Positions 10,732 to 21,876 are shown, numbered from the stretch's first letter. The stretch is DNA of 64,000 nucleotides from Pectinophora gossypiella (GCF_024362695.1 NC_065433.1:24151700-24215699); one strand, 5' to 3'. Made by a program: numbers and translations. Notes: generated by a model from the letters alone, not told the origin.

Positions 10732-11089
10732 ATTTGACGAAGGGTAGATTTACCGTGTGTTATTCCCAGTAAAGCAGTGTGGTGGGAATGGGTGAATATC
10801 AAAAGGAACAAGTTACCTCATAGCTAGAGCTATCCTTTTTCATGTCGGAACCCAGTTTTTCACGAAAACATAATATTATGAAAGTTCGCCACCAAACTTG
10901 GCACATTTTGATATTCACCCGAATTTGAGATACGTTTCGTATCCCATCCGATTGGTGAAGACCTATGACCAGCAGTGGGACATAACAGACTTCTTTCTAA
11001 GTAGAATAACTAATTAGTGACTTTGCTAAAGTTGCATAGTTTGTTGTTGGCGATGCAGTTCACCTATCACGTTGCTCTAACATAAAACT

Positions 11090-11185
11090 CGGTGAGGTGT
11101 GGATACTTAGTTAATTTTGCGATGGTTGTAACTCTGACTACCCCAATTGGGATATACTCGTGAGTTTATGTTATGCTACAGTTGC
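11090..11185 (+). mobile_element. Retroposon family E 3' end
   Basis: Contains CTGACTACCCCAATTGGGAT, ATACTCGTGAGTTTATGTTA and GTGTGGATACTTAGTTAATT, which recur at 24461, 29140, 36790 and 62140. Longer copies at 31061 and 40985 are inverted and end in a TATG-rich tail. Confidence 0.5.
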
Positions 11186-11349
11186 ATGTTGTTTCGATCA
11201 ACAAGATTAAGCAATGGTTTCATTTTTCGCCATTTAGCTGACCGTAGAAAAACGCTTGCATGCATATTCATAAGCTACATTAAAAATTGAGTGCTATGCT
11301 ATTGCACAGTATATCGGTAATATCGGTAACAATCCTTGAAAATGATAAT

Positions 11350-11972
11350 TCTGCTTTTTTTTTGTCGTGACTTATTGCAGATTTGCCGCAGATGGTATTA
11401 ACTACTTGGCCGGACAAATGGGGGGCGCTGTATGCTCTCACCCGGTACAGTCATGAGCAATATAATTTACCCTCTTTAGGACTCTGTCGCACTACCATAT
11501 TTGATATTTAGTGAGACTTACGGGTCAATTTGTCAAAAAAGTTAATGTGACATGATACTAAAGTGTATAACATATTCATGCTCGTGACCGTACAACGTTT
11601 AAGACAACAGGACTGAGGGTGCCCGGTTGAGAACCTCGGCTCAGGGCGTCGCTCGTCTGAGTGGAAAAGTATTTGAAATAATTAATCGACCCTAGTGGGT
11701 CGATAGCGATAAGCACTGATTAAGGGAAATCGTCGACCACGCCGGCGGGGTCGTTATCGGAGCGCCTCGATGGCGGCCAATCAGCTAGAGTAATCGGGTC
11801 GTCGGTATCGTATATTACGTCCTTCGGACGCCGATATTTTTCAGTATCGTCCCTAAACGGGATGTATTCGGAAGCCGCAACTACCAGGGGATTTGGGTGG
11901 TGCGGAGTAGAATCGAAAAAAAAACGTTTTGAAGCTAATTTGAGCCATCGGGCAATGGTTGGCAGATGTTAA
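11350..11972 (-). mobile_element. 5'-truncated Jockey-like LINE, interrupted by an M2 MITE
   Basis: In reverse the copy covers the last codons of ORF2 (a segment homologous to 55790-56040, with frame damage), the stop, the 3' UTR, and an A-rich end at 11354. An M2 MITE occupies 11448-11590; other LINE copies read straight through GGTACAACGTTTAAGACAAC at that point, so the empty site is known. Confidence 0.75.
11448..11590. mobile_element. TA-target MITE family M2
   Basis: Ends CAGTCATGAGCA and TGCTCGTGACCG are flanked by TA duplicated from GGTACAACG in the host LINE, which proves the element boundaries. Confidence 0.88.
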
Positions 11973-12266
11973 TTCTGCAATAATATTGAAATGTACGGAA
12001 AGTGTAACGTACGCAGTTAGTAGATCAGAAACGTTTTCTATTCTCGTGTGTTCTGCCTCGTACATACATAAATACGATGTTGCACACACTGCTGATATCT
12101 ATCGGGGTAGGAAGAACCGCGATCTTGTTTTTCGACAAGATTTATTGCAGATTTGTCGCAGTTGGCAATTGATTTACCACTACCGTAGATACAGAACTTG
12201 ATACAAAAATGCAGCGAAAATTTGGCGCTTGTTTAGCTATACATTCGAATTTCGAACACAGCGATA

Positions 12267-12559
12267 TACAGGCTGGCCCAGAAGTTCACGTTCAAAATGA
12301 AAAATTGGATAGAGGGGCTCATTAGCTACCAGAAACGCCCCCATATATGTTCAGCGATTATTTACGGTTTGTTAAGAAAGGAATAGCGACAAAATGATTA
12401 TTTCTGAAGTAAGGTAGAAAATCTAGAAAAAAATACAAAATGGGTCATATCTCCTATACCGTAAATAATCGCTGAACATACCTGGGGGTGTTTCTGGTAG
12501 CTAATCGGCCCCTCTATCCAATTTTTCATTTTGAACGTGAACTTCTGGGCCACCCTGTA
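12267..12559. mobile_element. Long-armed hairpin MITE family M4
   Basis: Begins TACAGGCTGGCCCAGAAGTT and ends in its inverse AACTTCTGGGCCACCCTGTA, flanked by TA. The arms pair for about 100 bases (GAAAAATTGGATAGAGGGGC is present in both) around a ~90-base loop. This is a mariner-type foldback with no transposase. Confidence 0.82.
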
Positions 12560-12633
12560 TATGTCGTGGCCAGATCTTTGAATTGATAATTTCATGATGT
12601 GTTCGACCATTTCATGAAATGGTCATATTTCAT

Positions 12634-12899
12634 TCCGAGTTCGAATCCCTGTGGGGATATATCATAAAAATTACTATGTGATCCCTTAGTTTGGTTAGGA
12701 CATTACACACTGATCACCAGAATAACCATAAGCAAGATGATCCGAACTTCGGAAGGGACGTTAAGCTGTTAGTCCTGGTTACTACTTACTGATGTAAGTA
12801 CGTAGTCGTTATATGTGAGATCTTTAGCAGGTCAATAATAACCCTGACACCAGAGTTGCTAAGGTTGGTAATCCACCTCATATTCACAACCCACACGAT
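12634..12899 (+). mobile_element. SINE family A, 5'-truncated
   Basis: Starts at box B (GAGTTCGAATCCCTGTGGGG) and continues through the core to CAACCCACACGATA. It is moderately diverged. Confidence 0.72.
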
Positions 12900-13274
12900 A
12901 CATTATTAAAATCAATAGGTATAGAAGTATCAACATTTGTAGAAGTATTCCCAAATACATGTGATAATCTATGGCAACACTTAACGCTTTATCCCAACTG
13001 GGGTTGAGCAGATTTGATTAAACGAAGTAGGTGGTCGATGTTATAATAATACTGCGAGTGAAATTATTTTAAATCCATCTGGCGTGATCGAGTCTATGCG
13101 TTGGCCTCTTTTATATAAATAGACGATTTCGTGAACTCCACTGCATTTCTGATCTCCTGGTACTTGATGCTTACAGTACAGAAGTACTTACAAACAGAAT
13201 CATGCTCTTAAGCCCTTCGGTGTGGGCAGAACTACTCGTAATGTCATGCCAGAATCCAACAGACCGTGCCGTGG

Positions 13275-13606
13275 GGATCCGTGGTAGCCCAGTTGGTATA
13301 ACGCTTGCTTTTCACATTGAGGTCGCAGGTTCGAATCCAGCTCAAGCCTAAACCGAATTTCTTTTCGAATTCATGTTTAGATCATAAATGATTATCACGT
13401 GATCAGAGGTGAAAAAAAACATGAGGAAACCCACATTCCCGAGAAATGAATTTTCGGAGGTATATAACCTAACCTAACCTAACCTGTATTGGGCTGGATT
13501 TCCCTTCGCGGGTTGGAAGGTCAGACAGTTAGTCGCTTCTGTAAAAAACCGGACCTGTCAAATCTTTAGGTTAGGTAAGCGGATGCTAGAGAGATGATGA
13601 TGATGA
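13275..13606 (+). mobile_element. SINE family D, full-length
   Basis: Head CGTGGTAGCCCAGTTGGTAT, box B GCAGGTTCGAATCCAGC, then the family D body and the end GTAAGCGGATGCTAGAGAGA plus GATGATGATGA. A (CCTAA)-like triplication sits at 13466-13485. Confidence 0.75.
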
Positions 13607-14080
13607 GTTTTAAAGCTGTCAGACTTAAATGGGATTGGGCTGGACATGTTTGTCGCATGCGTTTTGAGTGGTGGGCACGGATCGTCATGGATTGGGTGTC
13701 TCATGAGGGGTACAGGCGTCGTGGTAGACCTTCAATTGGGTAGTTTCCTACGTCAAAGACAAATTATGAAATTCTGATTACTAAAGACAGATCTAAAAAC
13801 GTGTCAAAAAACGTGTTCTTTTCTCTATTTAACTTATTTATGAATGTTAATAAAGAAGAATGTAACTATGACATCACAGGTGGCTTTTACATACAAATTC
13901 CATAGTAATTTCGTTTTTGATGTTTACTAAAAAGTAACTGATTTGACTATTTGGAAACTATACCCTATTGGTATGACGAATTGGAAGGTTGCCAAAGGGA
14001 CTGGCCGGAGTACGCTCAGGACTGCGAAGAACGGAAGGAGGAAGGGGAAGGCCTTTGCCCAGCAGTGGGATCTTGTAGTT
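13607..14080 (+). pseudogene. RTE-like ORF2 C-terminus split by an M7 MITE
   Basis: 13615-13738 encodes KLKWDWAGH-type sequence (AVRLKWDWAGHVCRMRFEWW, then RRRGRPS), a hallmark of the end of RTE-clade reverse transcriptase ORFs. After the MITE at 13741-13960 the same ORF resumes (YDELEGCQRDWPEYAQD, then GKAFAQQWD in another frame). The frame change and missing pieces make this a fossil. Confidence 0.65.
13741..13960. mobile_element. MITE family M7, inside the RTE fragment
   Basis: Inverted ends TAGTTTCC and GGAAACTA. The interior is the reverse complement of the copy at 2678-2930 (TGTCAAAAAACGTG, TGACATCACAGGTGGCTTTT, GATTTGACTA). It interrupts the RTE ORF exactly where the reading resumes. 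Confidence 0.65.
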
Positions 14081-14394
14081 TTAGCTTACTCATTTTTCTC
14101 CACCACCATTTACATAATGAATCCGTTGTCCCAATAATACCTGAAGAATTTATTTATCTAATAATAATAGTTATTATAAATACACCTATCATAAAACTGT
14201 ATCTGTCAGACAATAGATAATTGTGTTCTTATTATGCTATGGTCGCTTATAAATGTCGTTGTTTCTTTAACAATTAACGTTGGTAGTTATTTAAACTTTG
14301 AAATACTTACTCCTATGACGTGGCACGTTTATAGGTGATCTGTTTCGATAAAATGCTCTATTTCCCTATGTACAATGTCCAGTGTTCGCAAGTA

Positions 14395-14605
14395 GCAATC
14401 TCTTGAGTGCGTCACATGAGCTAAGATGGAGCGAGCTAGCCCAGAACGTGCCTGTTCACTCTGGCCTTGGAAGCACCAGAGTTATATGCATTCGGTAATA
14501 CAGAAGACGGCAAAGAATTCCACTCCCTAGCAGTGTGCATAATGAATGACGATGCTAAGCGCTTTGTGCGAATAGTTGGGTCTGGAAGTCCGAAAATAAA
14601 AGGGC
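14395..14605 (-). pseudogene. LINE ORF2 C-terminal fragment
   Basis: Homologous to 40360-40600: both read in reverse as EWNSLPSSVF-like, then AFKARV-like sequence, the conserved C-terminus of Jockey/CR1 reverse transcriptase ORFs. It carries stops. Confidence 0.5.
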
Positions 14606-14689
14606 ATGCATATTCATAAGCTCACTCCCCGAAGCTTTTTTTTTTATTAATCAGCTTAGTGTATTAGTAGGTATGTATTATTATCGGTG

Positions 14690-15303
14690 TGTGGAGATTT
14701 GGCCAATCAGCTCGCGACAACAAACACTTCAGAACCCCGATACCATACCGACCCCGAATCTCGTGGTCGAAGGTTTCCCTCATTCAGCGCTTATCGCTAT
14801 CGATTTATTAGGGTGGATTAATTAATATAATAGAGGAGCTCGGTGGCGCAGCGGTTAACGCGCTAAGTCTGCGATTGTTGAAGTTAAGCAACTTTCGCAA
14901 AGGCCGGTCATAGAACGGATAACCACAAAAAAAAAGTTTTCATCTCGAGCTCCTCCGTGCTTCGGAAAGCACGTTAAGCCGTTGGTCCCGGCTGCATTAG
15001 CAGTCGTTAATAACCACCAATCCGCACTGGGCCCGCGTGGTGGTTTAAGGCCCGATCTCCCTATCCATCCATAGGGAAGGCCCGTGCCCCTGCAGTGGGG
15101 ACGTTAATGGGCTGGTGATGATGATGAATTAATTTGATAAGACAACACACTGAGCTGAGATTCGCGCCCATCTAGGCACCCTCACGCCTGTTGTCTTAAA
15201 TTTTGTACCGGGTGAGAGCCATTAGCGCTCCCCATAAGTCCAGCCAAGTAGTTAATGCTATTTGCGGCAAATCTACAATAGATCACATCGAAAAAGAAAA
15301 AAA
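14690..15303 (+). mobile_element. Jockey-like LINE 3' end, interrupted by SINE C
   Basis: 14696-14830 is the LINE 3' ORF/UTR segment (CCAATCAGCTCGCGACAACA, TCAGCGCTTATCGCTATCGA). It continues at 15128-15303 to CTACAATAGATCACATCGAAA. The SINE at 14831-15127 separates the halves. Confidence 0.7.
14831..15127 (+). mobile_element. SINE family C, full-length
   Basis: Head GAGGAGCTCGGTGGCGCAGC, box B-like GGCCGGTCATAGAAC, core CTCCGTGCTTCGGAAAGCAC and GTTAAGCCGTTGGTCCCGG, tail GGGAAGGCCCGTGCCCCTGC, ending CTGGTGATGATGATGA. It is inserted in a LINE, so it is younger than that copy. Confidence 0.78.
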
Positions 15304-15429
15304 GGTGTGTGTAGAAATGCCACTAACAAACATAAAAAAATTACTGGAAAGAGAGTAAGTAATATAATCACTGTCTGTCTTCACTGTCACTGTCTTCTCC
15401 AAAGAGAAGGCGACTTACATGATAGTGTG

Positions 15430-15570
15430 ATTTGTGTCCGGTTGGTTAATGGCAATAGACTCGTTCCCTATATAGGACTTAAGCATAGCAGGCGAGGAGT
15501 GGTTGTGTATATTATATTATCACAGAGGTGTAGGCAGAGGCCTACACCTTCGGGGATACAGGCGTGATGT
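15430..15570. repeat. Dispersed repeat fragment
   Basis: GTCCGGTTGGTTAATGGCAA plus GACTCGTTCCCTAT also occurs near 10389-10430. GTGTAGGCAGAGGCCTACAC forms a perfect palindrome at 15529-15548. The family is not recognised. Confidence 0.35.
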
Positions 15571-16711
15571 ATTAACTAAGAGTAGTATAATATCGTAAAA
15601 GCGTCATTCGACGTTATTTGCAACCCCAAACCAAAACAAACAGCGGGGTTCGAGAGAGGTGAATCACCTGACTCACTCAGGGGGATCCTGAATCGGACAA
15701 CTTCGGGAATCTTCGGCAATCACTCACGGCAAACAAACTTCACCCGTAACTGGAATGTCGTTCGATTGAAATTCGTTTAGTCGATGAAATCCCCGAATTA
15801 CATCGAGTGACGATGGGGACTTGAGGAGTTTTGTATTTGGAAAACGGCTTTTTATTCAAAGAACTTGTCATATTAATTCAACGAAACGAATCGATTTTAA
15901 GTAAAATACTTACAAATACCTATTTTAAGTGCCGCGAATTCAACTTCGGTAGAAAAGAATTCCATTAAAATGCTGTCGTCCATTTATTAGGTGCTTATCA
16001 GTAATATAAAAAAGTAAAAAAAAGTAAAAAAAGTAAAAATTATTTATTTACTTAATAAAGTAAAATTAACACAAGTTAATAGCGGGCCCTGCCTAGGGTT
16101 TCCCCTGTATCGCAGTAGCCCTATGGTATAACAATTTTTGCGTAAAGATTAAAAATATAGGTACCTATTGTGTCTATTTTTATATTTATACTTTGAAAAA
16201 GTTTATAAGTAGATATAAATTATATATGTACTTTCTTAAGTACGTAACTACTAAGCTGATGGATATTCTAGGCTTTAGATTCCAAAATTTTTAAGATAAA
16301 GGAAACCCCGTGGTCAAATGATTACAAATATAAGCTAATCCGGTGGTAAAAAAAGTGATATTATGTATGTTGAGTGTGTGTAATAATTTTTTTCTACTCC
16401 TCTACTTTAATCTGGCATTTAAATAACCAAAAAGTCTAATATAAGTACATACATAATTAAACTCTTTGAAAAAGTGTACGCTCTATGGCCTATAAAAGCA
16501 TTGTTTACAAAGTGTAACTGTACTATAATGTCGCCAAAAAAGCATTGTTGTTGTTTTTTTTTTGACCTGGAAACTGGCACCTTTACTTTGTTTGGTGCCA
16601 TAGATATACTATAAAAAAAAGTATACATTTGCCGCCATTTTCCCGCGCGTTGGAAAATAAATTGGAAAATTTTTGTGTTTCGTTTGTTTCATTTAAAATT
16701 ACGTCGTCGTA
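15571..16711. other. AT-rich intergenic sequence, nothing recognised
   Basis: Includes A-rich (AAAAAAGT)n-like sequence at 16004-16040. The reverse open frame at 16419-16628 has no motif. Confidence 0.35.
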
Positions 16712-16856
16712 GAAAAAGTATTGTATGCAACGTTGTATAACTAGGTCAAAAAATGCTCGTGGCGTCTCTTATTGCGATGTTCGCCAAGGCTCACATCGCA
16801 ACTCACGCCACTCGCATTTTTTGACCCTTATACAACTGTTGCATAAAATACTATAA
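16712..16856. mobile_element. Small foldback element (M9)
   Basis: The arms AAAGTATTGTATGCAACGTT..AGGTCAAAAAATGCTCGTGGCGT and their inverse give a hairpin with arms of about 55-60 bases. A nested stem (TTGCGATGT..ACATCGCAA) lies at its tip. Confidence 0.65.
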
Positions 16857-16907
16857 TTTGTATTTTGTAGGTATTTGTAAAAATAAGTAAATCATAACCG
16901 TAGCATT

Positions 16908-17226
16908 ATCCCGTTTTTCACAGGGTCCGCTTACCTAACCTGAAGATTTGACAGGTCCAGTTTTTAACAGAAGCGACTGCCTGTCTGGCCTTCCAACCTG
17001 CAAAGGGAAAACCAGCCCAATACAGTTTAGGTGACATAACTCCGAAATGTATTTCCTGGGAATGTGGATTTCCTCACGATGTTTTCCTTCACCGCTGAGC
17101 TATTTAAGATCTAAACATGAATTCGAAAACAAATTCGACAATCATTTGTGTAGGCCTGTGCTGGAGTCGAACCTGCGACCTCAAAGTGAGAGGCTAGCGT
17201 TCTACCAACTGGGTTACCACGGCTCT
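16908..17226 (-). mobile_element. SINE family D, full-length, reverse
   Basis: Runs in reverse from CCCGTTTTTCACAGGGTCCG to the tRNA-like head ending ACTGGGTTACCACGGCTC, with box B in GGTTCGACTCCAGC. Confidence 0.75.
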
Positions 17227-17348
17227 GTAAAAATAAGTTAATAAAATAATAATTTCGCGGAACTCTGGTGACTTTACCCGTAGGTTCCGCCGAACCCAAT
17301 TTGGGAAACTCGGCTCTATTGTTTAAATATTGCATTATTGATTCTCAT

Positions 17349-17612
17349 CTATCATCATCATCAGCCCATTAACGTCCCCACTGTTGGGGCACGGGCCTTC
17401 CCTATGGATGGATAGGGAGATCGGGCCTTAAACCATCACGCGGCGCGGGTCCAGTGCGTGTTGATGGTTATTAACGACTGCTAATGCAGCCGGGACCAAT
17501 GGCTTAACGTGCCTTCCGAAGCACGGAGGAGCTCGAGATGAAAACTTTTTGTGGTCACCCATCCTATGACCGGCCTCTGCGAAAGTTGCTTTACTTCAAC
17601 AATCGCAGACCG
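17349..17612 (-). mobile_element. SINE family C, 5'-truncated, reverse
   Basis: Begins CATCATCATCAGCCCATTAA and continues through GCACGGGCCTTCCCTATGGA and the core to the middle of the head (CAACAATCGCAGACC). Confidence 0.75.
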
Positions 17613-18058
17613 AGCGTCTCTATAGTAAGATGTAAAATTCTAACTAAATTACAATTTATTATGCAGTTAATCAACGGATAGCGTGTTGTGAGGTGCCCTT
17701 CATTCAATATGCGGGTGGATTAATCGATGGCCGTTCTACTTCCCGACCCTGACGACGGGGACTGGGTGGCATTTAATTCTTTTTTCAAACAGGTTTTGTA
17801 GAAGCACTGAATAACTATTAATTGCATAGTCAAAATGGCGAGAAAGATACTAGATTTTTTAGTTTAGGTACTAAATAGTGCTACATGTAACAATATGCAA
17901 TTGGTCCTGCCATTATGACGCTAGTGAATAACTAACAATACTTTATGGAGCAGAGGCCTAGAGTCAGAGGTAGCGGATATCTAATGATTATTATGTATTT
18001 TTTGTTTTTATAGGAGGACCCTTGCGAGGAAACTCATATGTATGAGTTTATGTACATA
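17613..18058. other. Intergenic sequence, nothing recognised
   Basis: 17700-17770 faintly resembles the Jockey-like 3' region (GATTAATCGATGG). Otherwise unassigned. Confidence 0.3.
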
Positions 18059-18059
18059 A

Positions 18060-18167
18060 AACATAAACAGCATATACGTCCCACTGCTGGGCACAGGCCT
18101 CTCCTCAATTAACCGGAGGGGGTATGGAGCATACTCCACCACGCTGCTCCAATGCGGGTTGCTGGAG
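18060..18167 (-). mobile_element. SINE family B, tail fragment
   Basis: Contains TATACGTCCCACTGCTGGGC and GGTATGGAGCATACTCCACC, matching the tails at 9006 and 25190. Confidence 0.7.
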
Positions 18168-18277
18168 CGAGGAAACTCACAAAGTGAAAATTAAATCGAA
18201 AAAATCTGATTCGAACGGGTTTCGAACCCTTAGCTCTTGAAAGCGTGTTAACCATTACACCACCGGGTCTTCCTCCT

Positions 18278-18412
18278 GTCTTTTTTTTGACGTGATTTTT
18301 TATAGATTTGCCGCAAATGACATTAACTACTTGGCCGGGCAAATGGGGAGCGCTGAGGGCTCTCACCCGGTACAAAATTTGAGGTAACAGGCCTGAGGGT
18401 TCCCAGTTAGGT
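18278..18412 (-). mobile_element. Jockey-like LINE 3' tail fragment
   Basis: A poly(T) run, then TGACGTGATTTTTTATAGAT, ACTACTTGGCCGGGCAAATG and CTGAGGGTTCCCAGTTAGG. Confidence 0.72.
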
Positions 18413-19004
18413 TTTTACGGGATGTATTGTTACACAGTTGTTGATCTTTGGAAGCAGTTACCAGGTCTTATGTTGGTGATACTCGAAGTAATTTCAGTGC
18501 TAACTTAGTATTATGATAGTGATAACAAGAAACATTGTGTCTTAGAATAAGGAATAATAATACGTTGAGCTAGGCTTACCTCCCGCCGCTTCTCGGTCTT
18601 ACTTTAGTCTTCAAGCGTATGGGCGTCAGACGTTACACACACAGATGTACGTTAATGTGTATGTGTGTCCGGGGTGTGCTTGTGTTCAGAATGTGTTGGC
18701 CACAGGACGGTGACCGGATCACATCATGTGTACGTGACAATCATTTCAATCACCAATTCAATCCAACTGTACTATTTCTATAGTTTTTATAGATATAATT
18801 CGGGATTCAGGCAATTTCTTTCGGTCGTTTTTTATTGTTTGTTTAAGATATTTATCGGTTATTTAAAAAAAATGTATTACGGTTACTTTTAAAGACGCTC
18901 TTTACGGATCTGAAAAATTAAATTATAAGGTAGGTAAGTAAGTAATTAATTTTAAAGGAATTATCCTGAAAGTTAAAATTGAGGTATTGACGTAATTCTT
19001 GAAA
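18413..19004. other. Intergenic sequence, nothing recognised
   Basis: TG-rich around 18640-18720, AT-rich after. No supported gene. Confidence 0.35.
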
Positions 19005-19097
19005 ATTGCAACGGGATGTTCCACTTGGTATCAACTCAGAATCATGGTCTGAATCATCCCCCAAAGTTTCCGTTACGTTGTCAGTAACATCCTGTAT
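19005..19097. mobile_element. MITE family M3, right-arm fragment
   Basis: TTCCACTTGGTATCAACTCA..GAATCATCCCCCAAAGTTTC..ACATCCTGTATA matches the right arm of the copy at 6668. Confidence 0.6.
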
Positions 19098-19220
19098 AAG
19101 TATACCAGTTTAATGTATAATATACCTTACTACCTATTTATTATTAGGTTTATTTATTCGTTTGGTAAAGCAGAATAGTGAAGTGTTTTATACAATCAAA
19201 AAAGAACTAACTAATATTAT

Positions 19221-19369
19221 ATTTCTTCTATCGTGTGGGTTGTGAGTTGGATTACCAACTTCATCAACCCTGGTGCCAGGGTTACTATTGAGCTGTCAAA
19301 GGCCCCTGACATGGCTCATGTAACGACTACTTATTTACATCAGTAAGTAGTAACCGGGACCAACGGCTT
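19221..19369 (-). mobile_element. SINE family A, 5'-truncated, reverse
   Basis: Tail through TACTTACTGATGTAAATAAG and GGTTACTACTT, ending within the core (AAGCCGTTGGTCCCGG). Confidence 0.72.
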
Positions 19370-19642
19370 TGCTTATAACCTTCTATTTGCAAACAAAATG
19401 CTGATCTATCCTTTGTTATGGGGTCATCCATTCCATTCATTTATCTGAGGTAAGTAATTAAATAACACAATGCGGTTTCTATAGGAATGTTTCGTAAAGA
19501 TCGCGTCAAAGGCGCTGGCGTTAGTCGGTCTCGTGGATGATCGCAATTTGATTGCGATCTATATTACATCAAACCCACAATATAAACATTACAAGAAGTA
19601 TAACAGCATCTTGAAATACAAATGGATTTCATACCTTATCTA

Positions 19643-19784
19643 CAGTCATGAGCAATATGATGTACCCACTTTAGGACTCTGTCGCACTAACATATTTGAC
19701 ATTTAGTGAGACTCACAGTTCAATTTGTCAAAAAAGTTAATGTGACATCGTACCAAAGTGTATACATATTAATGCTCGTGACCG
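19643..19784. mobile_element. TA-target MITE family M2
   Basis: Ends CAGTCATGAGCA and TGCTCGTGACCG with TA on both sides; 142 bases and well conserved. Confidence 0.85.
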
Positions 19785-20035
19785 TACACTGTACCTTAAC
19801 GAAAAATACAGAAATACCTTTTTGTTATTACGTCTCTTATGAAGCACTATTTGAGCATGTTTAATTCATTATAGCGACTTCTTTATTTTTGCGTTCTGTT
19901 GTGCAATTTTGAGAGAAAAAATAATTCCCTTCTGTTCCAAGCCAAGGTCGATAAAAGTAAAATTGTTATTTGTTAATAGATTTAAACTAAATTTAGATCT
20001 TAATACGATCTTATCTTTCTTTCAATTATGATCCC

Positions 20036-20151
20036 AACTTTAATTCGAAAACAAATTCCACCATCATTGGTCAAGCCTAAGCCTGTGCTGGATTCGAACC
20101 TGCGACCTCAAAATGAGAGGCAAGCGTTCTACCAGGGCTACCACGGCTCCC
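20036..20151 (-). mobile_element. SINE family D head fragment
   Basis: In reverse it has the tRNA-like head with box B (GCAGGTTCGAATCCAGC) and the start of the body. The 3' part is absent. Confidence 0.65.
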
Positions 20152-20809
20152 CCAAGTATAGAATAATATTATGTATACAATAAATGACGTCGTACTTGTA
20201 TAGAATGTCTTGTACCACTGGTTGTATATTCTGAATGCCAATGGAGAGGTCAGAACAGTAGTGTGAAGATTTTTTATACCATATACAATAGCGAGTTACG
20301 CCACGGGTGGCTTGTGACGTAATGGCCATACACCGTCTTAAGCCCTATAAAGGTCGAGTGTTATACTTGCCAATTACGGCGGACCAACTATTCGTAGTTT
20401 GTACTCATACACACACGTCTGTAGTGATTTAAATTACTTATGTAAGAAAGTGAACAGTTTTTTTTTTGCGTTAACTTACTTTTTTGGCATGTCACGCAAG
20501 CACGCAACCCATAAGATTGAGGGAATGTCACTAGATGCTGATAAACTGTCTAACAGATTATCTGGCGGATATAATGTCTCAGCAGTAAGTACTATCTGCC
20601 AGATAAGTTCTGAATAAGCTGTTATAAAAAACTTAGACTAAATCAAAGTTAAGTTATAAAATGAAAGAAAAGGATTTAAAAATCAATTTCTTCTTTTCTT
20701 GGCTGACTGACTAATCTATAAGAAGTACTTACATGGTATAAAATGTACGACATTTGACCATGTTTATTGATGGCGTCATACAATTTAATTTCTGTATATA
20801 AATTACAAA

Positions 20810-21312
20810 CATAATTAAAACACATAATAACGGGTTCTTACCGCGTTTAAATGGGGATATGAGACTCCCGATATTTCGACACTGTTGCAAGTGCCATGAT
20901 CACGGGATGACTGATGAGATTGGAGTGGAGTAGGTAGATCCATAATATTCTACGGGCAGACATATCTGTCTACCCTTTTTCTTTGCTGCTTGTTTTGTTT
21001 GTCACGTTTTTTCACCACATTAGGCCTAATGTGGTGAAAAAACGTGAGGACACAGTGAGTGCGGTTTGTCGTAGTGAGTTTGGTGCGAGTTCAGATGGTT
21101 CCGAACATTCCGATATCAAAAACATAAACAAGCGGCAAAGAAAGAGGGTAGACAGATATGTCTGCCCGTAGAATATTATGGATCTACCTACTCCACTCCA
21201 ATCTCATCAGTCATCCCGTGATCATGGCACTTGCAACAGTGTCGAAATATCGGGAGTCTCATATCCCCATTTAAACGCGGTAAGAACCCGTTATTATGGT
21301 GTTTTAATTATG
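20810..21312. mobile_element. 503-bp foldback element with a perfect central palindrome
   Basis: The left arm (20810-20989) starts CATAATTAAAACACATAATA; the right arm (about 21127-21312) is its near-perfect inverse. The arms share GACAGATATGTCTGCCCGTA, GATCTACCTACTCCACTCCA and AGTGTCGAAATATCGGGAGT. The spacer includes a 44-bp perfect palindrome at 21003-21046. There is no transposase. MITE M6 follows 5 bases downstream. Confidence 0.8.
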
Positions 21313-21316
21313 ATAA

Positions 21317-21625
21317 TGGCCCCGATTCCTGGACACACCGCCTAATTTTATTTTAAGTTATATCCGTCATTTTCATATCCGTCGAAAAGGAAAGGGACGG
21401 ATGATTCACAGCTCTTAATTTTAGAAAGAATGAGTAAATTTATGTGTCGGGTTATTGACTGATGTAAATTTTTTAGACGGTTGGTTTAGATTTGTGCTTA
21501 AAATTGACGTGTGTTCCATAAATTTTATGCTTGTCGATTACCCGTCCCTTTCCTTTTCGGCGGATAAGAAAATGACAGATATAACTTAAAATAAAATTAG
21601 ATGGTATTTACAGGAATTAGCACCA
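21317..21625. mobile_element. MITE family M6
   Basis: Ends TGGCCCCGATTCCTG and CAGGAATTAGCACCA; the arms share CTAATTTTATTTTAAGTTAT and GGAAAGGGACGG. Copies at 53012 and 7893. Confidence 0.75.
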
Positions 21626-21711
21626 ATAACCGCGTAAACTTAAAACAATGTATAAATTACAAACAAATGTATGGTTTTGACGTTTCGTATAAAGTGACTA
21701 GTTTGTTATCT

Positions 21712-21874
21712 AGGGGGTTAAAATGGCCACATCGAAGCAATTCATCTAAGAAAACAATATTGCTATTTGACATTTGTGCCTTTTATATTTACGTAAGTGC
21801 GCAATGCAAACAAATATCAAATTGCAATATTGGTTTTTTGATGAATGGCTTCGATGTGGCCATTTTAACCCCCT
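21712..21874. mobile_element. Hairpin MITE family M1
   Basis: Left arm GGGGGTTAAAATGGCCACAT and its inverse ATGTGGCCATTTTAACCCCC. Only a few differences between the arms. Confidence 0.85.
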
Positions 21875-21876
21875 GT

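Noticed and set aside
20983..21171. 62-residue ORF in the foldback
   Set aside because: It runs across the perfect palindrome and has no motif; probably chance.
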